Shown: positions 15,464-23,644 of the stretch, one piece after another
Position numbering within the stretch: the first letter of the stretch is position 1
Layout of the letters: each line of letters begins with the position of its first letter
Origin: Bordetella parapertussis
GTDB taxonomy: Bacteria; Pseudomonadota; Gammaproteobacteria; Burkholderiales; Burkholderiaceae_C
Assembly (NCBI GenBank): GCA_945890735.1
Contig: CAMDCZ010000028.1
Coordinates: 1 to 27,840 of the forward strand
Length of the DNA: 27,840 nucleotides
Direction: 5' to 3'
The notes under the pieces: generated by a model
Database searches by the model: none
Told to the model about the DNA's origin: nothing
The model's input: only the letters and a program-made list of their open reading frames with translations
Position numbers and translations under genes: made by a program

Positions 15464-17086
15464 TCAGTGCAAATGGAAGTCTTCGGCACTGGCTTTGGGC
15501 CAGTGGCTTTTGAAGGGTTCGGGCACTTTCCCCAAGGTTTCTTTCAGCAATGCACCTTTGCTGATGGTGGGATAAAGCTCCGCCAAGGATTGGGTCTCGT
15601 TGCCGTTGACCCGGCGTAAAAAATGCGTGAGTTGCAGTTGGCTGGGTGAATGCAAGCCGGCTGCCTGCAACAATTCATGCAGCGATTTCAAGGTGTTTTG
15701 GTGGAAATTTTTGACCCGCTCGGCCTTGCTTGGCACCACCAGGGCAATTTGTCGTTGCGGGTCTTGCGTGGTGACCCCTGTGGGGCAGTTGCCTGTGTGG
15801 CAAGTTTGGGCCTGGATGCAACCCAGCGCAAACATGAAACCCCGCGCACTGTTGCACCAATCGGCACCCATGGCCAAAGCCCGGGCGATGTCATAGCTGC
15901 TGATGATTTTGCCGCTGGCACCAATTCGAATGTGTTCTCGCAAACCCACGCCCACCAAGCTGTTGTGCACCAAGCGCAAGCCATCTTTCAGTGGCATGCC
16001 CATGTGGTCTGAAAATTCCAGGGGCGCAGCGCCTGTGCCACCTTCAGCGCCATCGACCACGATGAAATCGGGCAGGATGTTGGTGGCTTGCATGGCCTTG
16101 ACAATGCCAAACCATTCCCAAGGGTGCCCGATGCACAGCTTGATGCCCACAGGCTTGAACTGGCTCAATTCGCGCAGGATTTGCACAAACTCCAATAACT
16201 CCAGCGGGGTACGGAAGCTGCTGTGGGCGGCCGGTGAGACGCAATCCGCGCCCAAGGGAACACCACGCGCTTCGGCGATCTCAGGGGTGACTTTGGCCGC
16301 GGGCAACACGCCACCATGGCCAGGTTTGGCACCTTGACTGAGCTTGATCTCGATCATCTTGACCTGCGGGTCGCGGGCGTTTTCCACAAACCGGCTGGGG
16401 CTGAACAGGCCCTGGTCGTCACGGCAACCAAAATACCCCGACCCGATTTCCCAGATCAGATCGCCGCCGTGGATGCGGTGATAGCGTGATATCGAGCCCT
16501 CGCCAGTGTCATGCGCAAAGCCACCCATCTGGGCGCCTTGGTTCAGGGCCATGATCGCGTTGGCACTCAAAGCGCCAAAGCTCATGGCTGAAACATTGAA
16601 AAGACTGATGTCATAGGGTTGGGTACAGGCATCGGTGCCAACCTTGACCCGAAAATCGTGGTTTTCAATCTGGCTGGGGACCATGGAGTGGGTCAGCCAC
16701 TCATAGCCGTTGGCGTCCAGGTCCAGCTGCGTCCCAAAGGGTCTTTTGTCCGATTGGTTTTTGGCGCGGGCATACACCAGAGAGCGTTGCGCCCTTGAAA
16801 ACGGCGAGGCTTCAGACTCGCTTTCGATGAAGTACTGGCGAATTTCGGGTCGAATGAATTCCAGCAGAAACCGCAAATGACCCAGGATCGGGTAGTTGCG
16901 CAAAATGGCATGGTGGGTTTGCAACAGGTCGTGCACACCCAAGGCACTGAGCAGCACAAACAGCAACAGCCACACAACGCCTTGGCCAGTGGCCATCACC
17001 ATCAGCAAGCTCAGGCACAAGCCTGCCAGGGCCACGAAAAACGTGGTGTATCGGATGGGATAGCTGATTTTGCTCAGGTCAAACAT
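15464..17086 (-). CDS. Membrane-anchored FMN-binding glutamate synthase-like protein (GltB2-type)
   Basis: This 540-residue protein matches the stand-alone FMN-binding domain of glutamate synthase (GOGAT-like TIM barrel). Two N-terminal membrane helices lie at about residues 14-52. The barrel has the family's KMIEIKLSQGAKPGHGG and GADCVSPAAHSSF segments, a DGAEGGTGAAPLEF FMN/phosphate-binding loop, and a cysteine cluster CIQAQTCHTGNCPTG (about 423-437) matching the 3Fe-4S ligands of GOGAT. It lacks the glutamine amidotransferase and GXGXG domains of full GltB, so it is unlikely to make glutamate on its own. Members are widespread and their substrate is not established. It is transcribed opposite to, and probably separately from, the neighbouring coiled-coil gene. 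Confidence 0.88.
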   Translation of the reverse strand: MFDLSKISYPIRYTTFFVALAGLCLSLLMVMATGQGVVWLLLFVLLSALGVHDLLQTHHAILRNYPILGHLRFLLEFIRPEIRQYFIESESEASPFSRAQRSLVYARAKNQSDKRPFGTQLDLDANGYEWLTHSMVPSQIENHDFRVKVGTDACTQPYDISLFNVSAMSFGALSANAIMALNQGAQMGGFAHDTGEGSISRYHRIHGGDLIWEIGSGYFGCRDDQGLFSPSRFVENARDPQVKMIEIKLSQGAKPGHGGVLPAAKVTPEIAEARGVPLGADCVSPAAHSSFRTPLELLEFVQILRELSQFKPVGIKLCIGHPWEWFGIVKAMQATNILPDFIVVDGAEGGTGAAPLEFSDHMGMPLKDGLRLVHNSLVGVGLREHIRIGASGKIISSYDIARALAMGADWCNSARGFMFALGCIQAQTCHTGNCPTGVTTQDPQRQIALVVPSKAERVKNFHQNTLKSLHELLQAAGLHSPSQLQLTHFLRRVNGNETQSLAELYPTISKGALLKETLGKVPEPFKSHWPKASAEDFHLH

Positions 17087-17121
17087 GGCAGAGGTCTCCG
17101 GTGGCTCAGACCTCAGGGAGA

Positions 17122-17577
17122 TCAGTTGGAATGGCGTAATTTGGATGACAAACGGGCCTGCGCCAGCGATGACACTTCAGCACGCAAACGCGCCATCGAC
17201 AGTTGTTGGTCAGAGGCGCGCTGTATCTCTTGCAAGTCTTGCAAGATGGTGGTGCGCAGCTTGTCCAGCTCTTGATCGATGGACAACAGTCGCTGGCGCA
17301 GCTCGCGCTGTTGGTTCATGCGCTGGCTCAAGATACTCACGCTGGTGGCAATCACTTTCCAGTTGTGCGCCAACTCATCTTGCGGGGGTTGGTGAAGCTG
17401 CTCGAACAACTCACCCAGCAACGGGTCTTGCAGCACCTGCTCTGGCTGAGAGGGCGCTGCTTCGGCGGGCGGATCAATCGGCAGTTGCTGCTCACTGAAG
17501 TTGTGCACCGATGCCCAACCCATGCCTGGGTCGTATTGTTTGAGGCCTTTGAAGGCCAGGAATTTTTCTTCTGCCAT
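17122..17577 (-). CDS. Hypothetical coiled-coil protein, likely partner of the ParA-like ATPase
   Basis: This protein has about 151 residues. The N-terminal half is Pro/Gln-rich (KQYDPGMGWASVHNF, then PEQVLQDPLLGELFEQLHQPP). The C-terminal half (about residues 70-145) is a strong coiled-coil candidate, ending in a basic tail. No known domain was recognised. The ATG at 17577 is preferred, but a GTG at 17595 would overlap the parA-like stop in a GTGA junction and add six residues. The direct fusion of the two genes into one unit suggests that this protein is the cargo adaptor or regulator of the ATPase, as small coiled-coil partners are in other ParA/MinD systems. That is inference. Confidence 0.7.
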   Translation of the reverse strand: MAEEKFLAFKGLKQYDPGMGWASVHNFSEQQLPIDPPAEAAPSQPEQVLQDPLLGELFEQLHQPPQDELAHNWKVIATSVSILSQRMNQQRELRQRLLSIDQELDKLRTTILQDLQEIQRASDQQLSMARLRAEVSSLAQARLSSKLRHSN

Positions 17578-17591
17578 GCTGGTTACTCGAT

Positions 17592-18518
17592 TCACAGCTT
17601 GGCGGAGTTGCCGCGTGCCAAACGTTTCAGGAATTCAGGGATGCCCAGTTGCGCCAAGGAGCGTGAATTGACCACAGCCTCTTGCTCATCCACCATTTTT
17701 CGCTGACGGTATCGACCCAGCACAGAGTATTGCGATGCACTGGGCAAGCTCTCCAACACACCCGATTTGGACGGGGTCAAGGGCACGCGGTGGCTGCTGG
17801 TGTCACGCTCGGTGAGCTTGACGGCGGGTGCCTGGCGGGGTTGGTTGGCTTGTGCCATGCGGATTTCGCGTGCCGCGCAGATGGCCTCGCCAAATTCACG
17901 GAAAGAATCTCCGCACACATCACGGGCATCCATGAGGTAGCCACGCTCAAACAAGTCGCGCGCGGTTTGGGCTTCCAAGATCGGAGGCGCCAGCATGAAG
18001 CTGACGGGAAATCGCTGTTTGGTGAAGACATCCGAGTTGAGTTGCTCATTGAGCACCCGCGTGGGACAGACCACCAACATGGGGCGACGCGCGGTGGCCG
18101 AATCAAACACCCAGCGGTTGCGGTTCAAAAACCCGGAGGTGGCGGCCAACTCGATTTCCGATACCGAGGTGGGCACGAGCACCATGTCAAATTCAAACAT
18201 CAGTTCACCAGCCAGCGAATCCGACCAGGTGAGGTCGCACAGCAAAATATCGCATTCGCTGGCGGCACGCCGCATTTGCAAGCGTGCTTCAAAAATAGGT
18301 CGGTTGCCGCCTTGGTCGACGGGCAAGGACATGTGTTTGACCACGGCACCCACAGGCGGGGCCTGGTTCAACCAAGTGCTTGAAGAGCCGTGCGGGTCCC
18401 AGTCGATCAAGGTCACACCCAATCCCAGGGTGCGGCTGAGGTATGCCACCAAATTGGCTGACAAGGTGCTCTTGCCAACGCCACCTTTTTGACTGGTGAC
18501 CAAAATTTTGAAAGCCAT
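17592..18518 (-). CDS. ParA/MinD-family ATPase (orphan)
   Basis: This 308-residue deviant Walker-type ATPase carries KGGVGKST at residues 11-18, with the signature lysine at 11. It also has LIDWDPHGSSSTWL at about 37-50 (Walker A' with the Asp-Pro and Gly-Ser of the family) and ILLCDLTW as Walker B. The last ~95 residues are an extra Arg/Ser-rich tail. These proteins form dynamic dimers on the nucleoid or membrane and position plasmids, chromosomes, chemoreceptor arrays or other cargo. No ParB gene or parS-like cluster is seen, so this is not a standard partition locus. The start has an AGGAG site (bases 18525-18529 in this strand) 6 bases upstream, and a near-consensus promoter lies 91 bases further out. 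Confidence 0.9.
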   Translation of the reverse strand: MAFKILVTSQKGGVGKSTLSANLVAYLSRTLGLGVTLIDWDPHGSSSTWLNQAPPVGAVVKHMSLPVDQGGNRPIFEARLQMRRAASECDILLCDLTWSDSLAGELMFEFDMVLVPTSVSEIELAATSGFLNRNRWVFDSATARRPMLVVCPTRVLNEQLNSDVFTKQRFPVSFMLAPPILEAQTARDLFERGYLMDARDVCGDSFREFGEAICAAREIRMAQANQPRQAPAVKLTERDTSSHRVPLTPSKSGVLESLPSASQYSVLGRYRQRKMVDEQEAVVNSRSLAQLGIPEFLKRLARGNSAKL

Positions 18519-18608
18519 CTTCTGCTCCTGACATTGCAGCGGTGTCGATTCCCTCGGCGCCTGAAAAACCCAGAAACCAATCGAAGAAAATTCCGTAAGG
18601 GGGGATGG

Positions 18609-18636
18609 ATATTAGCTTTTTTAAGCTTTATGTCAA
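18609..18636 (-). promoter_or_regulatory. Near-consensus sigma-70 promoter for the parA-like operon
   Basis: Read on the minus strand: TTGACA (18631-18636), a 16-base spacer, then TAATAT (18609-18614). The predicted transcript start is near 18601, giving a leader of about 80 bases before the ParA-like ATG. The spacer contains an inverted repeat, AGCTT-TTTT-AAGCT on the plus strand (18614-18627), which could be an operator. The assignment rests on sequence match only. Confidence 0.7.
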
Positions 18637-18730
18637 ATTTGAAGGTTTCCAATGCGTTGTTTTGCTGCTACGAAGGCAGCCAGGGGTTTTGGGCCCGGTT
18701 GCCAAGTGCGTACTTAAAAGTTAAGACACA

Positions 18731-19153
18731 ATGGTTGTGATGGAAAAAGTGCGCATCGACAAATGGTTATGGGCGGCCAGGTTCTACAAAACCCGCTCCT
18801 TGGCCGCAGATGAAATCAACAAAGGTCGCATCGAGGTCAACTCGCAAGTGGCCAAGCCTTCTCGTGAGGTCAAGCAAGGTGACATGGTTGCCATGCGCCG
18901 TGAAGGACAGGTTCGCACCGTTGTGGTTTTGGCCCTGAGCGATGTGCGCGGGCCGGCACCCCAGGCCCAATTGCTCTACCAAGAGACCGCAGAGAGCATC
19001 CAGTCCCAAGCCGATCAGGCGCAACTCAGAAAGTTTGTTCGTGAGCCTGCCCAAAGCATGACGCACGGACGCCCCACCAAACGTGACAGACGCGATTTGC
19101 AGCAAGCACAACACGGCTGGAATGAGCGTTGGAGTGCCTCGGTAGATTCCTAA
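18731..19153 (+). CDS. S4-domain RNA-binding heat shock protein 15 (HslR-like)
   Basis: This is a 140-residue, or slightly shorter, protein. The N-terminal S4 domain is clear (MEKVRIDKWLWAARFYKTRS, then INKGRIEVN and KPSREVKQGD), and a basic C-terminal tail follows (THGRPTKRDRRDL). HslR/Hsp15 binds 50S subunits carrying a stalled nascent chain and helps recycle them. ATG codons at 18731 and 18740 are both possible; the second begins the conserved domain. The gene is divergent from the parA-like operon and lies 21 bases upstream of the permease gene. Confidence 0.88.
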   Translation: MVVMEKVRIDKWLWAARFYKTRSLAADEINKGRIEVNSQVAKPSREVKQGDMVAMRREGQVRTVVVLALSDVRGPAPQAQLLYQETAESIQSQADQAQLRKFVREPAQSMTHGRPTKRDRRDLQQAQHGWNERWSASVDS

Positions 19154-19174
19154 AGACCCCATGAAAGCAAGCAC

Positions 19175-21745
19175 ATGAAGTTGATATCAATGGCGTGGCG
19201 TGCCCTGTGGCGAGATGCCCGCGCTGGGGAATTGCGCCTGTTGTGGGTGGCGGTCAGCTTGGGTGTGGCTGCGCTCACCTCGGTGGGCTTTTTGGCTGAT
19301 CGCATAGAGGGTGGTTTGCAACGCGATGCCCGTCAGTTGCTGGGTGGGGATGCTGTTTTGGCCAGCGACCATCCTTTGGCGCCCGACGTTTTGGCCCAGG
19401 TCAAGCGTTTGGGTTTGCAGTCGGTGGCCACAGTGAGCTTTCCCACCATGGCCCGCACCACCGCCGAGCAAGGCGGCGGCAGCCGCTTGGTGGCCCTCAA
19501 GGCCGTGGCGCCGGGCTACCCGCTGCGCGGCCGCTTGCAGACATTGCCGCCACCTGATCAGGTGGCGCCCCGACCCGCTTTGGTCAAGGAACTCAACAAT
19601 GGCACCCCGTATGACCGTCCGGGCAGGGTCACCGACCAGGTTCCCCAAGCCGGGCAGGTGTGGGCAGAACCGGCCTTGCTCGAAGCCATGGCATTGAAGG
19701 TTGGCGATGAAATTTTGCTAGGTGAGCGCACGCTTCTCATTACTGAGGTGCTGATGAGTGAGCCGGACCGGGGCGCGGGTTTCATGAATTTTGCCCCTCG
19801 CATCATGATGAACCAGGCCGATTTGGCTTCCACCGAATTGGTCCAGCCGGCCAGTCGTTTGAACTGGCGATTGGCCGTGGTCGGCTCGCCTGCTCAGTTG
19901 GAAGCCTTTACCCAATGGGCGCAAAGCTATGTCAAACAGGCCGATGTCCACGGGGTGCGCTTGGAGACCCTGGAGGCTGGGCGACCTGAAATGCGCCAAA
20001 CCCTGGACCGCGCAGAAAAGTTTTTGCACTTGGTTGCCTTGTTGGCGGCTTTGCTCAGTGCCGTGGCGGTGGCGCTGGCTGCCCGGGGTTTTGCAGCGCG
20101 CCATCTCGACGATTGCGCCATGCTCAGGGTGTTGGGGCAGAGCCAGCGAGACATCTTGTCGGTCTATGTGCTGGAGTTTTTCACGGTTGGCTTGTTAGCC
20201 AGTCTGCTGGGCCTGTTGATGGGGTTTGGCTTGCACCAGGTGTTCGTGAGTCTGCTCTCAGGGCTGGTGGACACGGACTTGCCAGCGCCTGGCTGGCAAC
20301 CGTTTTGGCAAGGCTTGGGCGCTGGCATGACGCTCTTGTTCGCCTTTGGTTTGCCGCCCATCTTGCAACTGGCCCAAGTGCCGGCCCTGCGGGTGATTCG
20401 ACGCGACCTGGGGCCGATACAAGCAGCCTCGATCGGTGTGTTTGCCCTGGGCTTGCTTGGATTTGCGGCTTTGCTGCTCAGTGCCAGCCGGGACCTGTCG
20501 CTGGGTTTGATGGTGGTGGGTGGGTTTGCCGGGGCAGCGTTGGTTTTTGCCGGCATGGCTTGGCTGTCGGTCTGGGCCTTGCGTCAAAGTGTTGGCCTGT
20601 CCCAGGTACCTACCTGGCTGCGCATGGCGACGCGGCAAATCAGCGCTCGCCCGGGCTACACCGTGGTGCAAGTCAGCGCCCTGTCGGTGGGTTTGCTTGC
20701 ACTGATGTTGCTGGTGTTGTTGCGCACCGACTTGGTCGACAGCTGGCGCAACGCCACCCCCGCAGACGCCCCCAACCGGTTTGTGATCAACATCCAACCT
20801 GACCAATCGCAGGATTTCTTGGCGCACCTGCAAACCGCAGGGGTGCGCAAGTTCGATTGGTATCCCATGCTCCGCGGCCGTTTGGTGGAGATCAACGGGC
20901 AAGCGGTTGGCGCCGAAAGTTACACAGAAGACCGCGCCAAACGCTTGGTGGAGCGGGAATTCAATATCTCGCACAGTGCCCAAGCCCCCGAACACAACCA
21001 AGTGGTTCAAGGCAAATGGGTACCCAATGAAACCCAGGTGATCAGCATGGAAGAGGGCATCGTTGACACTTTGAAGCTCAAGATGGGCGACCAGCTGCGG
21101 TTTGAAATCGCCGGACAAATGGTGGATGTGCGCATCAGCTCGGTGCGACGGGTCGACTGGACCTCGATGCGGGCAAATTTCTTTGCCATTTTCCCTGTGG
21201 CGCAGTTCCCCAATGTCCCGATGACCTACATCGCCGCATACCGTGCCCCTGACCAGACCGGTTTTGACAACAACTTGGTCAACCGCTTCCCCAACGTGAC
21301 CAATGTGGACATGGGCGCCACGATCAGCCAGGTACAAAAGGTGTTGGGGCAGGTCATTGGTGCGGTGGAGTTTTTGTTTGGTTTCACCTTGGCCGCTGGT
21401 TTGGTCGTGTTGTTCGCTGCGGTGACCGCTACACGCGAGGAGCGTGCCCGCGAATATGCCGTGTTGCGCGCCTTGGGGGCCGGCAATGAATTATTGCGGC
21501 AGGTGCAAACCGCCGAGTTGTTGGGTGTGGGTGCTTTGTCTGGTGCACTGGCCGCCATGGTGGCCATGTTGCTGGGTTCGGGCCTGGCCTATTTTGTGTT
21601 TGAGTTTGCTTGGCAGGCTTCGCCATGGGTGCTGGTGGTGGGCATACTCGCTGGCGCTGGTTTGGCCTTGGCCGCAGGTTGGTGGGGTCTGCGTGAGGTG
21701 TTGCAACGACCAGTGGTTCAAACCTTGCGTCAGGCTTCTCAGTGA
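19175..21745 (+). CDS. FtsX-like ABC transporter permease (YbbP-type)
   Basis: This 856-residue inner-membrane protein has the two-FtsX-domain layout of the YbbP-type permeases. There is an N-terminal membrane helix (LLWVAVSLGVAALTSVGFL) and a large periplasmic domain. A membrane block lies at about 283-360, followed by additional helices to about 530. A second periplasmic domain comes next, and a final FtsX block begins near 728 (LFGFTLAAGLVVLFAAVTAT, then REYAVLRALGAG). Such permeases normally work with a LolD-like ATPase (YbbA) in lipid or lipoprotein handling; none is adjacent here. The ATG at 19175 overlaps the stop of a five-codon mini-ORF (19161-19178). An in-frame ATG at 19190 is a possible alternative. 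Confidence 0.88.
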   Translation: MKLISMAWRALWRDARAGELRLLWVAVSLGVAALTSVGFLADRIEGGLQRDARQLLGGDAVLASDHPLAPDVLAQVKRLGLQSVATVSFPTMARTTAEQGGGSRLVALKAVAPGYPLRGRLQTLPPPDQVAPRPALVKELNNGTPYDRPGRVTDQVPQAGQVWAEPALLEAMALKVGDEILLGERTLLITEVLMSEPDRGAGFMNFAPRIMMNQADLASTELVQPASRLNWRLAVVGSPAQLEAFTQWAQSYVKQADVHGVRLETLEAGRPEMRQTLDRAEKFLHLVALLAALLSAVAVALAARGFAARHLDDCAMLRVLGQSQRDILSVYVLEFFTVGLLASLLGLLMGFGLHQVFVSLLSGLVDTDLPAPGWQPFWQGLGAGMTLLFAFGLPPILQLAQVPALRVIRRDLGPIQAASIGVFALGLLGFAALLLSASRDLSLGLMVVGGFAGAALVFAGMAWLSVWALRQSVGLSQVPTWLRMATRQISARPGYTVVQVSALSVGLLALMLLVLLRTDLVDSWRNATPADAPNRFVINIQPDQSQDFLAHLQTAGVRKFDWYPMLRGRLVEINGQAVGAESYTEDRAKRLVEREFNISHSAQAPEHNQVVQGKWVPNETQVISMEEGIVDTLKLKMGDQLRFEIAGQMVDVRISSVRRVDWTSMRANFFAIFPVAQFPNVPMTYIAAYRAPDQTGFDNNLVNRFPNVTNVDMGATISQVQKVLGQVIGAVEFLFGFTLAAGLVVLFAAVTATREERAREYAVLRALGAGNELLRQVQTAELLGVGALSGALAAMVAMLLGSGLAYFVFEFAWQASPWVLVVGILAGAGLALAAGWWGLREVLQRPVVQTLRQASQ

Positions 21746-21747
21746 CG

Positions 21748-22380
21748 CTATTTCAACAGCACCACCAGCGCCCCGGCACCACCCTCCGAGCCTTTGGCCT
21801 GCACGAAAGCCAACACCTCGGTTTTTTGCACCAACCAGCGTTGCACCTTTGACTTGAGCACCGGGGTTTTGCCTGGCGAGCCCAAACCCTTGCCATGCAC
21901 CACCCGGATGCAGCGCCAACCGCGTTTGGATGCGTCGCGGATGAACTGACCCAGGGCTTCCCGCGCTTCATCGCTGCGCAGACCGTGCAAATCGATTTGC
22001 CCTTGCAGGCTCCAATGGCCTTTGCGCAGTTTTTGGGTGACATCGGTACCGATGCCGTGACTGCGGTAGCTCAGCTCGTCATCGGTATCGAGCAGGGTGG
22101 AGACATCAAAGTCGTCACTCAGGCTTTCGCGCAGGACATTGTCATGGTCGAGCTTTTGTTGCAGAGCCAACGGTTTGGCGGGCTCGGGCGACAGGGTCAC
22201 CCGCGGTTCATGGGCGAGCGGTTGCACGGCGCCAATGGCCCGCTTGAACAGGTTGCGCTCGGCCTGCGCTTGCTTTTCCGCCTGCTCACGTGCGGCTTTG
22301 TCGGCGGCGGTTCGGGCAGCTTGCGCAGCCAAATTGGCCTTGATGGCCGCCAAGTCTTGCAAGCTGCGCGATTTCACCAT
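21748..22380 (-). CDS. Smr-domain protein
   Basis: This 210-residue protein has an N-terminal charged coiled-coil (AAQAARTAADKAAREQAEKQ, about residues 15-40). The C-terminal small MutS-related domain contains IDLHGLRSDEA and VVHGKGLGSPGKTPVLK, the two family motifs. Smr domains nick DNA or cleave RNA; related stand-alone proteins such as SmrB cleave mRNA at collided ribosomes, but that role is not shown for this branch. The start overlaps the radC stop by 7 bases, so the two genes are translationally coupled. The 3' end comes within 2 bases of the convergent permease gene. Confidence 0.92.
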   Translation of the reverse strand: MVKSRSLQDLAAIKANLAAQAARTAADKAAREQAEKQAQAERNLFKRAIGAVQPLAHEPRVTLSPEPAKPLALQQKLDHDNVLRESLSDDFDVSTLLDTDDELSYRSHGIGTDVTQKLRKGHWSLQGQIDLHGLRSDEAREALGQFIRDASKRGWRCIRVVHGKGLGSPGKTPVLKSKVQRWLVQKTEVLAFVQAKGSEGGAGALVVLLK

Positions 22381-23051
22381 GGACTGCGCTCAGCCATGGA
22401 CCAGGACTGCTCGGTACTGACGATGATGTGGTCCAAAACCCGGATGTCGACCATGGCCAAAGCCGAATGCAAACTGCGGGTCAGCGCGGTGTCAGCGGGC
22501 GAGGGCTGCACCACGCCGCTGGGATGGTTGTGCGAAAAAATCACCGCCGCAGCACCCACTTCCAGCGCCAACTTGACCACTTCGCGCGGGTAGACCGAGG
22601 TTTGGTTCAAGGTGCCTTTGAACATGTTGCGGTAGAGCAGCAAGCGGTTTTGGGCATCGAGAAACATCACCCCAAACACTTCATGGTCCAAGGCGCCGAT
22701 CTGCAGTTGTAAAAATTGCCGGACAGTTTCGGGATTGCCCATGGCATCGCGTTTGCGTAATTTTTGTTGAAGCACACGGCTCGACAACTCCAAGACCGCG
22801 ACCAACTGGGCACATCGGGCTGAACCGCCCAACCCCTTGACTGCTTGCAATTGGGCAGGACTGGCATGCAGCAGACCGGCCAAGCCTGCGAAACGGTCAA
22901 GCAAATGTTGGGCGAGCTGCAGCACGCTTTGGCCTGGCAGGCCAGTGCCGAGCATGACAGCGACCAGTTCGGTGTCGGTCAGCGCTTGACCGCCCAAGGC
23001 CAGCAGCTTTTCACGCGGACGCATGGATTTGGGTAGATCTTGAAGCATCAT
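22374..23051 (-). CDS. radC: RadC family JAMM/MPN-domain protein
   Basis: This 225-residue protein has an N-terminal helix-hairpin-helix-like region (LLHASPAQLQAVKGLGGSAR) and a C-terminal MPN domain. The JAMM motif is intact: the early Glu-type segment, HNHPSG, and the downstream Ser/Asp in PADTALTRSL and VRVLDHII-like sequence (VDIRVLDHIIVS). The family name comes from an old DNA-repair assignment that has since been withdrawn; its true role is uncertain. Two start codons in tandem (MM) make the exact start ambiguous by one residue. It heads the radC-smr pair. Confidence 0.95.
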   Translation of the reverse strand: MMLQDLPKSMRPREKLLALGGQALTDTELVAVMLGTGLPGQSVLQLAQHLLDRFAGLAGLLHASPAQLQAVKGLGGSARCAQLVAVLELSSRVLQQKLRKRDAMGNPETVRQFLQLQIGALDHEVFGVMFLDAQNRLLLYRNMFKGTLNQTSVYPREVVKLALEVGAAAVIFSHNHPSGVVQPSPADTALTRSLHSALAMVDIRVLDHIIVSTEQSWSMAERSPW

Positions 23052-23194
23052 GGCAGCCTGCGTGGAGAGGTGGAAAAAGAGGTGAACACCTGGGCAATGA
23101 TCGCTGATGCGGCAGCGCCGGGGGGTGCGCTATCACCGCAGAAATCAGTGACCTGCATCCCTTTCTACAATAGAGCCAGTTTACTCAGACCCGT

Positions 23195-23644
23195 ATGACC
23201 ACCACCCAACTGATTCAGCCCGGCTCGTTCCTCACATTGCATTACCGCTTGAGCGGGCCGCAGGGCGACATCATCAACACCTTTGGCGGGCCACCCGCCA
23301 CGCTGTCTTTGGGTAACAACGAATTGTCCCCCGCCATTGAGGCCCGGATGGTCGGTCTGGCAGAAGGCGAGCACGTGACCCTGGAGCTGCCCGCAGGCGA
23401 GGCTTTTGGGCAACGCAACCCGGAGATGCTGCAGTGGGTCTCCCGCCAGTTATTGAGCCAGTTTGGCGAGGCCCAAGCGACCTACCAGGTCGGTGAGGTG
23501 GTGGAATTCCCCGCCCCTGACAATGGGGGACGGTATGCAGGTGCAGTTCAGCAAGTGGGCGAAGAAGCTGTGCTGTTTGATTTCAACCATCCACTGGCCG
23601 GACACGCCGTCAGCCTGGAAGTTCATGTGATTGGGGTGTTGTGA
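23195..23644 (+). CDS. fkpB: FKBP-type peptidyl-prolyl cis-trans isomerase (SlpA/FkpB-like)
   Basis: This 149-residue, cytosolic, SlyD/SlpA-like FKBP has no signal peptide. The pattern LTLHYRL, GDIINTFGGPPATLSLGNNELSPAIEARMVGL and AGEAFGQRNPEMLQWV gives the two-domain arrangement with the insert-in-flap. It lacks the His-rich metal tail of SlyD. It overlaps ispH, as fkpB precedes ispH in enterics. A TACAAT hexamer at 23166-23171 is a candidate -10 box, but no good -35 accompanies it. Confidence 0.93.
   Translation: MTTTQLIQPGSFLTLHYRLSGPQGDIINTFGGPPATLSLGNNELSPAIEARMVGLAEGEHVTLELPAGEAFGQRNPEMLQWVSRQLLSQFGEAQATYQVGEVVEFPAPDNGGRYAGAVQQVGEEAVLFDFNHPLAGHAVSLEVHVIGVL

Noticed and set aside
18614..18627. 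AGCTTTTTTAAGCT as an intrinsic terminator
   Set aside because: The stem has only five pairs, is AT-rich and is not followed by a T run; its place between divergent genes, inside a promoter spacer, fits an operator better.
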